A DNA stretch of 6,639 nucleotides, taken from contig RPQV01000197.1 in assembly GCA_003818595.1 (NCBI GenBank), positions 1-6,639 on the forward strand. Reading direction: 5' to 3'. Each line of letters starts with the position of its first letter. Position 1 is the first letter of the stretch. Below the pieces are notes generated by a model. The model saw nothing but the letters and a program-made list of their open reading frames with translations, ran no database searches and had not been told where the DNA came from. Source of the DNA: Calditrichota bacterium. Its GTDB lineage: Bacteria; Zhuqueibacterota; Zhuqueibacteria; Residuimicrobiales; Krinioviventaceae. Position numbers and translations under genes: made by a program. Of the stretch, positions 1 to 5,685 are shown piece by piece.

Positions 1-1122
1 GAATTGCTGGCATGGTATTTTAATTTGGTGGGCGATGAGGCGATTGTCAATGATCGGTGGGGTGAAGGCAGCGATATCGGCTTCCGCACACCTGAATATA
101 GTTCCGGACTAAAAGCGAGCGAGCGGCCGTGGGCTGAAGTCAGAGGTCTGGGGCGCAGTTTCGGGCTGAATCGCAACGAAAAGCTGGAAGCGTACATGTC
201 GCCCGCAGATCTGATTCATTTTTTCGTCAAGGCAGTCGCCAACGGCGGCGGCATCACCATCAATGTTGGACCTCAAGCCGATGGTCAGATTCCCTTGTTG
301 CAGCAGGAACGATTGATTCAATTGGGTGAATGGCTGCGGGTGAATGGCGAGGCCATTTATGGATCAACCGCCTGGAAACGTTCCGGCGAAGAAAAGGATG
401 TCGAGTTGCAGCGGATCGATCCGTCCATCAATTTCAATTGGGTTCGAAACAAACCGGGTAAATCCATCAAAGAAGATCACTTTACGGCGACGTGGACAGG
501 TTTTATCCAGCCTCGTTTTTCCGAAGAGTACCTGTTTGAAGGTCAAGCCGATGACGGGATGCGGGTGTGGATCGATGGTCGTCTGTTGATCAACCAATGG
601 GCCAAGAGCGGAGACGCGGCCGATGGAAATGTGATGGAGAGCGATGCATCCGCGGGCGCCGTCGGAAAAATTAGGCTCCAGGCTGGGGGAAAGTATCCCA
701 TTCAGATCGACTATTTTGAGACCATACAAAATGCGTCCATTCAGTTGTTCTGGTCGTCGAAAAGCCAGGCAAGGGAACCTGTTCCGCCGTCACGACTTTA
801 TGTCTCACCGGAGACAGATGCGGAAAATGGTCTCAATGCCGTCTATCGCTCCAAGGCAGAATACGTGTGTTATACCCAAAACCGTGATCGGCTTTATGTC
901 ACCATTCTGGAGTGGCCGGGTGCTGTGCTCGAGTTGCCGCTGGCGTTCAGCTCGTCTGATCTCACCATCTCATTACTCGGTCGACCCGGGACATTGGCCT
1001 ATACGGCGAAGGATGGCGTATTACGGATTGATTTGCATCATATTTATCACAATGACCTGCCGTGTGAATATGCATGGACTTTAAAGATCGAAGGTCTCGA
1101 TCTGCAGCGGGATTTCAATTAA
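1..1122 (+). CDS. GH29 alpha-L-fucosidase with PA14 domain (5' truncated by window edge)
   Basis: The frame is open from base 1, so the start, signal peptide and catalytic nucleophile lie upstream; 373 codons are visible. Codons 1-126 are the end of a GH29 catalytic barrel: a VNDRWG motif, then a TPEY motif, SFGLNRNE, a GGGITINVGPQADG segment equivalent to the family's GGNLLLNVGPxADG, and the closing GEWLRVNGEAIYG. Codons about 139-268 form a PA14 domain (QADDGMRVWIDGRLLINQW is diagnostic), a beta-sandwich usually thought to bind carbohydrate. Codons about 270-373 resemble the fucosidase C-terminal beta-sandwich (RLYVTILEWPG, then SLLGRPG). The family removes terminal alpha-L-fucose by a retaining mechanism; linkage preference cannot be read here. 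At the usual acid/base site the sequence is PW-Ala-Glu-VRG (Ala codon 45, Glu codon 46) rather than W-Glu. It probably acts outside the cytoplasm, like its neighbours, but its N terminus is not seen. It is the first visible gene of the operon. Confidence 0.93.
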   Translation, partial: ELLAWYFNLVGDEAIVNDRWGEGSDIGFRTPEYSSGLKASERPWAEVRGLGRSFGLNRNEKLEAYMSPADLIHFFVKAVANGGGITINVGPQADGQIPLLQQERLIQLGEWLRVNGEAIYGSTAWKRSGEEKDVELQRIDPSINFNWVRNKPGKSIKEDHFTATWTGFIQPRFSEEYLFEGQADDGMRVWIDGRLLINQWAKSGDAADGNVMESDASAGAVGKIRLQAGGKYPIQIDYFETIQNASIQLFWSSKSQAREPVPPSRLYVSPETDAENGLNAVYRSKAEYVCYTQNRDRLYVTILEWPGAVLELPLAFSSSDLTISLLGRPGTLAYTAKDGVLRIDLHHIYHNDLPCEYAWTLKIEGLDLQRDFN

Positions 1123-1145
1123 TTGTACGGGTGGTTTTGATCAAT

Positions 1146-1149
1146 GGAG
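1146..1149 (+). promoter_or_regulatory. Ribosome binding site deciding the GH20 start
   Basis: GGAG lies 6 nt before the ATG at 1156. The in-frame ATG at 1144 has only a weak purine stretch (GGGTGG) far upstream. Starting at 1156 also gives a classic lipoprotein signal beginning MKN, so 1156 is preferred over 1144. Confidence 0.6.
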
Positions 1150-1155
1150 TTGGTG

Positions 1156-3516
1156 ATGAAAAATCTTGTTTTCCTGTTCGTTGCGATATCTATTGCACTG
1201 GCTTTATCAGGTTGCGCGAACAAATATGCTGTTCGAGAAGACGCGGTCGATCGATCCGTGAGCATCATTCCCTTGCCCTCACTATTGGAGGTGAAAATGG
1301 GCGAACTGATGTTGCAGGATGACCTGAAAATCGTGGCGAATAGTTCCGATCAAGAGGTGCGGCAGGTCGCTGAATTCCTAGCCGCTCACCTTCGCATCGT
1401 GACCGGATTTGAGGTTCCTGTAGTCGATAAAGCTCCCGGGAAGTGTCAACGGTTGTTCATGGACCTCACAACCACAGACAGTGAATTGGGAGTGGAAGGT
1501 TATACCCTCACAGTGAACGAGCAGGCGATCCGGCTCTCTGCAGGCGCCGCCGCAGGATTGTTTTACGGCGTCCAAACGCTGATGCAATGTCTGCCGGCAG
1601 CGGTTTATGCGGATGAAAAACAGCCTATGACATGGCGCATTCCCTGCGTTGAAATTCGCGATATCCCCCGATTCCGCTATCGCGGCATGCATCTGGATGT
1701 CTGTCGTCACTTTTTCCCCATTGAATTTATCAAAAAATATATCGATCTCCTGGCTCTGCACAAAATGAACGTCTTCCATTGGCATTTGACAGATGATCAG
1801 GGATGGCGGATTGAAATCAAAAAATACCCTGAATTGACCCGAGTCTCCGCTTTTCGCGAGCAAACACTAATTGGCCATCCCGGTAGAGGGGCGGAGCAAT
1901 ATGACGGTGTGCGTTATGGCGGTTATTATACTCAAGATGAGATCAAAGAGATCGTCCGCTACGCTCAGGAGCGATTCGTGACCATTATTCCGGAGATTGA
2001 AATGCCCGGCCATGCCCTCGCAGCCCTGGCGGCCTATCCCGAGCTCTCCTGCACCGGCGGCTCCTTTGCCGTGGGCACAACCTGGGGTGTTTTTGACGAC
2101 GTCTTTTGCGCCGGCAATGACCAGGTCTTTCACTTTATGGAAGATGTGTTGACTGAAGTGGTGGGGTTGTTTCCCGGAGAATATGTCCATATTGGCGGTG
2201 ACGAATGCCCGAAAACGCGCTGGCAGCAGTGCGAAAAATGTCAGGCGCGCATCCGGCAAGAAGGATTGAAGGATGAACACGAATTGCAGAGTTATTTCAT
2301 CCGACGAATGGAAAAATTCCTGTCATCCAAAGGAAAACGGCTGATCGGCTGGGATGAAATCCTCGAAGGCGGCCTGGCGCCGCAGGCCACGGTCATGTCC
2401 TGGCGCGGCGTCGACGGCGGTATTGCCGCTGCCCAACAGGGCCACGATGTGATCATGACGCCCAATTCGCATCTTTATTTCGACCATTATCAGGCGGATC
2501 CGCAATCCGAACCTCTGGCCATTGGCGGATACACCACGCTGAAAAAGGTTTATGACTATGAACCCATGCCGCCGGAGTTGTCCGCAACAGAGCAAAAATA
2601 CATTCTCGGTGCGCGGGCGAATGTCTGGACAGAATACATCAAAACATCCGATCAGGTCGAATACATGGTGTTGCCGCGCATGTGCGCTCTCGCCGAGGTG
2701 GTGTGGACGGCGAAAGAGAAGAAAAACTGGCCGGATTTTCAACGACGTCTGCACCAGGAGCATCGAAAGCGGCTCGATATCTTGAACTATCGCGCGGCAG
2801 AGGGATCATTTGAGGTGGCCATCATGACCGATTACGATGATGATGGCCTTGTTTATATTGATTTGCAATCCGAGCAATATCGTCCCGCCATTTTTTACAC
2901 CATTGATGGAACTGAGCCGACCTCCAATTCCATCGCCTATCAGGGTCGCTTTCCTCTACAAAATACAACGACGATTCGAGCCGGAATTTTTCAGCAGGAT
3001 GTGCTGAAGGGAAGAGTCGCTGCGAAAACCGTCACCCTTCATCAGGGGCTGGGGAAAATGATCTCGTATCTCCAGCCGTTCAGCCTTCGTTATCCCGGCG
3101 GTGGCGATCCTGCTCTACTGGATGGATTGCTCGGGTCAGGGTCTTTTAATGATGGCCATTGGCAGGGATTTCACGGCCATGACATGGAGGTGGTGGTTGA
3201 TTTGGGCAGGGTATGCAGGATCAGCGAGATATCGACCGGCTTTATTCAAAACGCCGGTTCGTGGATTTTTATGCCATTGGGGGTCGATTACGCTGTTTCG
3301 ATTGACGGCCAAGCTTATCAGTCCGTAGCCGCTCTCAAAAACGATTTAGCGGCTCTCAACAATGAGATCATTATTCGCCGATTCTCCGCTCCATTTTCCG
3401 CACTTGACGCCCGATATGTCAAGGTCGTCGCGCAGAATCGCGGCACGTGCCCTGAAGGACACCCCGGTGCGGGCGGAAAAGCCTGGCTGTTTGCCGATGA
3501 GATCATTATTCAATAG
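1156..3516 (+). CDS. GH20 beta-N-acetylhexosaminidase lipoprotein with C-terminal binding domains
   Basis: The product is 786 aa from the ATG at 1156 (an in-frame ATG at 1144 would add four residues). Residues 1-20 are a lipoprotein signal: MKN, a hydrophobic stretch and the lipobox LSGC (Cys20). Residues about 35-165 are the GH20b N-terminal alpha/beta domain (starting SIIPLPS). Residues about 173-525 are the GH20 barrel: RYRGMHLDVCRHFFP, the substrate-side HWHLTDDQGWR, PEIEMPGH, and the catalytic pair in HIGGDE (Asp349 polarises the substrate N-acetyl group, Glu350 is the acid/base). The tryptophan motifs GWDEILEGG, MSWRG and NVWTEY are present. All expected catalytic residues appear intact. 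Residues about 555-630 (IFYTIDGTEPT) match the chitobiase C-terminal/FN3-associated type, and 645-785 look like an F5/8-type (discoidin, CBM32-like) domain. The family releases terminal GlcNAc or GalNAc by substrate-assisted catalysis. The gene starts 33 nt after the fucosidase and ends 14 nt before the PNGase F-like gene, so co-transcription is likely. Confidence 0.95.
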   Translation: MKNLVFLFVAISIALALSGCANKYAVREDAVDRSVSIIPLPSLLEVKMGELMLQDDLKIVANSSDQEVRQVAEFLAAHLRIVTGFEVPVVDKAPGKCQRLFMDLTTTDSELGVEGYTLTVNEQAIRLSAGAAAGLFYGVQTLMQCLPAAVYADEKQPMTWRIPCVEIRDIPRFRYRGMHLDVCRHFFPIEFIKKYIDLLALHKMNVFHWHLTDDQGWRIEIKKYPELTRVSAFREQTLIGHPGRGAEQYDGVRYGGYYTQDEIKEIVRYAQERFVTIIPEIEMPGHALAALAAYPELSCTGGSFAVGTTWGVFDDVFCAGNDQVFHFMEDVLTEVVGLFPGEYVHIGGDECPKTRWQQCEKCQARIRQEGLKDEHELQSYFIRRMEKFLSSKGKRLIGWDEILEGGLAPQATVMSWRGVDGGIAAAQQGHDVIMTPNSHLYFDHYQADPQSEPLAIGGYTTLKKVYDYEPMPPELSATEQKYILGARANVWTEYIKTSDQVEYMVLPRMCALAEVVWTAKEKKNWPDFQRRLHQEHRKRLDILNYRAAEGSFEVAIMTDYDDDGLVYIDLQSEQYRPAIFYTIDGTEPTSNSIAYQGRFPLQNTTTIRAGIFQQDVLKGRVAAKTVTLHQGLGKMISYLQPFSLRYPGGGDPALLDGLLGSGSFNDGHWQGFHGHDMEVVVDLGRVCRISEISTGFIQNAGSWIFMPLGVDYAVSIDGQAYQSVAALKNDLAALNNEIIIRRFSAPFSALDARYVKVVAQNRGTCPEGHPGAGGKAWLFADEIIIQ

Positions 3517-3518
3517 CA

Positions 3519-3523
3519 CGAGG
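3519..3523 (+). promoter_or_regulatory. Ribosome binding site of the PNGase F-like gene
   Basis: CGAGG just after the GH20 stop codon lies 7 nt before the ATG at 3531. The whole gap between the genes is 14 nt, so this site serves internal translation initiation within a shared transcript. Confidence 0.55.
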
Positions 3524-3530
3524 ATATGGA

Positions 3531-5456
3531 ATGAACGTCAAGTCCTTGACATACTGGATCACTTGTTTCACCTGCTGCATGAGCGTTCATATTGGTTTAG
3601 CTCAACCGAAAGACACGCATGTGATGACTCATGATAAGGTGACCATTTTTACCGACCCCGAGCACGGCGCTAAAAGTTTCATTGGGTGGGGAGAATTTCC
3701 CGATAGCGGGAAAGGGATCAGGCGAATCGACATGCAGGTCACATTGGCCTACCCTGCCGATCGTGCGATTGCCCATTGGGATTATTTGGATCGAATTAAA
3801 ATCCTTCGCCGCGGCGGGCAGAAGGGAAGACGTGTCAATTTCGAAATCGGCAGGCTGCTGACTCCCTATGGGAGCAATTTTCAGCCCGGTTGGAGCTACA
3901 CTTGGTCGGTGGATGTGACCGATTTCGAGTCGTTTTTGCGGGACAGTGTCGAGATTGAATATATTCATACCGGCTATGAATCTCCTGAATTGGGGTGGGA
4001 TCTCACCATCAATTTCCATATCGATTTTGGTCCGCGCATCGCCAAATTCATTTCCGTCGAAACATTATGGGACGGACATTTTAACTACGGCAATCCCGAA
4101 AATGATATCGAGAACAGTCTGGCGCCGAAAGCCATCAGCAGAGCCGCAGGTAGTGCCTTTGGTCGGTTTCGCATTCAGCATACCGGACACGGCATGGACA
4201 GTACCGGCGGATGCAGCGAATTTTGCCGCCGCTGGCGCGAAGTGATCGTTGACGACCAAGTCGTCGATCATCGCGATAGATGGAAAGAGTGCGGCGATAA
4301 TCCGCTCTATCCCCAAGGCGGCACCTGGATTTTTGATCGCGGCCATTGGTGTCCAGGATATCTCCAGGCGCCCGATATCATTGATGTCCCGCTGACTCGG
4401 TCGCAACACACCGTTGATATCAACATGGAACCGTTTATCACCAGTGATATTAAACAGCCCGTTGAGGCTGTCACCTGTTATTTTTTTCAATTTTCTGCGC
4501 CCACTCATTCCCACGATGTCGCTGTTGAAGAGATTATGGCGCCCAATCGTGAGGTTCCATTCAATCGATTCAATCCGATTGCCTTCAACGCCCGCATCAA
4601 AATTCGGAATCTGGGGAAAGAGCGTCTGAGAACGGCGGTCATCACCTATCAGACTGCTGGATTTGCAGAAAAGACGTTTCGCTGGCAGGGGGACTTGCCA
4701 TTTTATGAGGATGCCACGATTAAATTGCCGGGAGAGATCTCGGCTCGCTCCGGCTTGAATCAATTTTCGGTCACATTATCAGAGCCAAACGGGGTGCAGG
4801 ATGAGTGGCCTGACGATAACAAGATCGAGGCGGAATTTTACGATGTACCGATGCTGCCGACCAGAATGATCATTGATTTTCTGACCAACAACAAGCCGGA
4901 GGAGAATTCACTGTTTATTGTCAACAGCAGCGGCGATACGGTGTTCATGAAATCACCGGAGAGGCTCAAACCGGCGACTCACTACAGCGATACCCTGGCG
5001 CTTGCTGAAGGCAGCTATTTTCTCATGCTCACTGATAGCACTGGCGACGGCCTCGAATTCTGGTTTCAGCCGGAATCAGGTTATGGACGATTGCGGCTGA
5101 AAGATGTTCAAGGGCACATCCTTCATCTTTTTGAAAGCGATTGCGGCAATGGAGAATTTTTTGCGTTTCGATGTGACGAGGATGCCCTGGTCGATACCAC
5201 GGCGGCGTTTCTCTCTGTGAACATCTTTCCGCGCATGGTTGCGGATCATTTGAGGATTTACACCACTACCCATAAACCGTCAACATTGAAAATCAGAATC
5301 ACTCGAGATGGTGAATACATCGAGGAGCATGAATATACCCATATTCAAGATTCCATAACCGGAATGGATGTCAGCCACCTGAAAGAGGGCAGATATGTGA
5401 TGGAAATCTATATTGATGGTGAGCACAGGATGAACCGGCGATTCAACAAGCGCTGA
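3531..5456 (+). CDS. Secreted PNGase F-like protein with C-terminal T9SS-type sorting domain
   Basis: The product is 641 aa. Residues 1-24 look like an SPase I signal peptide (cleavage GLA|QP). Residues about 38-340 match the two jelly-roll domains of peptide-N-glycosidase F, which cuts the Asn-GlcNAc bond of N-glycoproteins. Matching segments by recall of the Elizabethkingia enzyme are EIGRLLTPYG, DVTDFESFL, GGCSEFC and WIFDRGHWCPG. Asp84 (HWD) matches catalytic Asp60 and Glu230 (CSEFC) matches Glu206. Cys228/Cys232 and Cys254/Cys274 match two of its three disulfides; the first pair (Cys51/56) is missing. Glu118 aligns with His146, so hydrolase activity is uncertain. Residues about 350-460 resemble an Ig/CARDB-type beta domain. 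Residues about 461-556 include a DSTGDG motif (502-507) and a Cys pair near the end. Residues about 558-641 look like a type A T9SS C-terminal domain (VNIFP start, DVSHLKEGRYVMEIY near the end, basic tail). It is the last gene of the apparent operon. Confidence 0.85.
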   Translation: MNVKSLTYWITCFTCCMSVHIGLAQPKDTHVMTHDKVTIFTDPEHGAKSFIGWGEFPDSGKGIRRIDMQVTLAYPADRAIAHWDYLDRIKILRRGGQKGRRVNFEIGRLLTPYGSNFQPGWSYTWSVDVTDFESFLRDSVEIEYIHTGYESPELGWDLTINFHIDFGPRIAKFISVETLWDGHFNYGNPENDIENSLAPKAISRAAGSAFGRFRIQHTGHGMDSTGGCSEFCRRWREVIVDDQVVDHRDRWKECGDNPLYPQGGTWIFDRGHWCPGYLQAPDIIDVPLTRSQHTVDINMEPFITSDIKQPVEAVTCYFFQFSAPTHSHDVAVEEIMAPNREVPFNRFNPIAFNARIKIRNLGKERLRTAVITYQTAGFAEKTFRWQGDLPFYEDATIKLPGEISARSGLNQFSVTLSEPNGVQDEWPDDNKIEAEFYDVPMLPTRMIIDFLTNNKPEENSLFIVNSSGDTVFMKSPERLKPATHYSDTLALAEGSYFLMLTDSTGDGLEFWFQPESGYGRLRLKDVQGHILHLFESDCGNGEFFAFRCDEDALVDTTAAFLSVNIFPRMVADHLRIYTTTHKPSTLKIRITRDGEYIEEHEYTHIQDSITGMDVSHLKEGRYVMEIYIDGEHRMNRRFNKR

Positions 5457-5484
5457 GATGAATTCTCCGGTCAATTGCTCAAAA

Positions 5485-5509
5485 TGATCGCACTTGACAG
5501 AAACGATCA
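5485..5509. promoter_or_regulatory. Inverted repeat flanking the -35 box (possible operator)
   Basis: Perfect 6-bp arms TGATCG (5485-5490) and CGATCA (5504-5509) are separated by 13 nt, with arm centres 19 nt apart, close to two helical turns. The TTGACA at 5494-5499 sits between the arms, which would suit a dimeric regulator blocking the promoter. It could also be a weak hairpin after the PNGase F-like gene, but no clean T-run follows. Arms this short can arise by chance. Confidence 0.25.
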
Positions 5510-5523
5510 AAATCTTTTAGACT
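5494..5523 (+). promoter_or_regulatory. Candidate sigma-70-type promoter for the DUF4838 gene
   Basis: TTGACA (5494-5499, six of six) is followed after 18 nt by TAGACT (5518-5523, four of six against TATAAT). It lies in the only long gap between genes, about 160 nt upstream of the next start codon, so the transcript would carry the repeat array in its 5' leader. Bacteroidota often use a different promoter consensus, so the call depends on the lineage. Confidence 0.4.
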
Positions 5524-5544
5524 GCTCCATCTCCGTCGACGTAA

Positions 5545-5629
5545 TTTGGAGTGCGGCGTTTCCGTCTCTGTGTTTTGGAGTGCTGTGTTTTGGAGTGCGC
5601 CGTCTGTGTCGGCGCCCTTTGGAATGTGC
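5545..5629 (+). repeat. Short array of a 29-nt repeat, REP-like, with hairpin
   Basis: The core TTTGGAGTGC starts at 5545, 5574 and 5589, and a variant TTTGGAATGTGC starts at 5618, giving spacings of 29, 15 and 29 nt. The middle unit equals the first unit with 14 internal bases (5555-5568) removed: both begin with the ten-base core and end TGTGT. As a result 5569-5583 and 5584-5598 are perfect 15-nt tandem copies. The third unit holds a perfect 6-bp hairpin, GCGCCG (5597-5602) and CGGCGC (5610-5615), with a 7-nt loop. From memory, intergenic repeats beginning TTTGGAGTGCGGCG are common in several environmental bacterial phyla; that identification was not checked. Confidence 0.7.
5597..5615 (+). 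other. GC-rich hairpin inside the repeat array
   Basis: GCGCCG, a 7-nt loop and CGGCGC form a perfect stem of six G-C pairs. A T5 run occurs only at 5631-5635, 15 nt beyond the stem, too far for a standard intrinsic terminator. The hairpin is better read as the palindromic part of the repeat unit. Confidence 0.55.
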
Positions 5630-5675
5630 CTTTTTCCTCGGCCTACAACACCTGCTGACCGAATCTCTTTTTAAA

Positions 5676-5681
5676 AAGGAG
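5676..5681 (+). promoter_or_regulatory. Ribosome binding site of the DUF4838 gene
   Basis: AAGGAG lies 4 nt before the ATG at 5686, a strong match with slightly short spacing. Together with the lipoprotein signal that follows, it fixes the start. Confidence 0.65.
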
Positions 5682-5685
5682 TGAT

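Noticed and set aside
644..1084. + strand open frame of 146 codons within the fucosidase gene
   Set aside because: It is in another frame over the PA14 and C-terminal domains, and is rich in Arg and Ser as expected for an out-of-frame reading.
1144..1155. Earlier ATG for the GH20 gene
   Set aside because: It has no good ribosome binding site; the ATG at 1156 has GGAG at proper spacing and a normal lipoprotein N terminus. The difference is four residues.
1378..1863. Antisense open frame of 161 codons within the GH20 gene
   Set aside because: It lies opposite the conserved GH20b and barrel motifs and has no features of its own.
4065..4763. Antisense open frame of 232 codons opposite the PNGase F-like gene
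   Set aside because: It overlaps a well-supported gene whose motifs match a known family. Its translation shows no recognisable domain or signal, and no ribosome binding site was evident.
5545..5629. CRISPR array
   Set aside because: The units are contiguous or overlap in pattern, with no unique spacers of constant length, and no cas genes are nearby.
5597..5635. Intrinsic terminator
   Set aside because: The hairpin is sound, but the T-run starts 15 nt after the stem, and the structure lies downstream of a promoter candidate and inside a repeat unit.
5475..5684. Small open frame (69 codons) in the gap before the DUF4838 gene
   Set aside because: It begins at a TTG without a ribosome binding site, spans the promoter candidate, and its middle is a translation of the repeat array (CFGVLCFGV).
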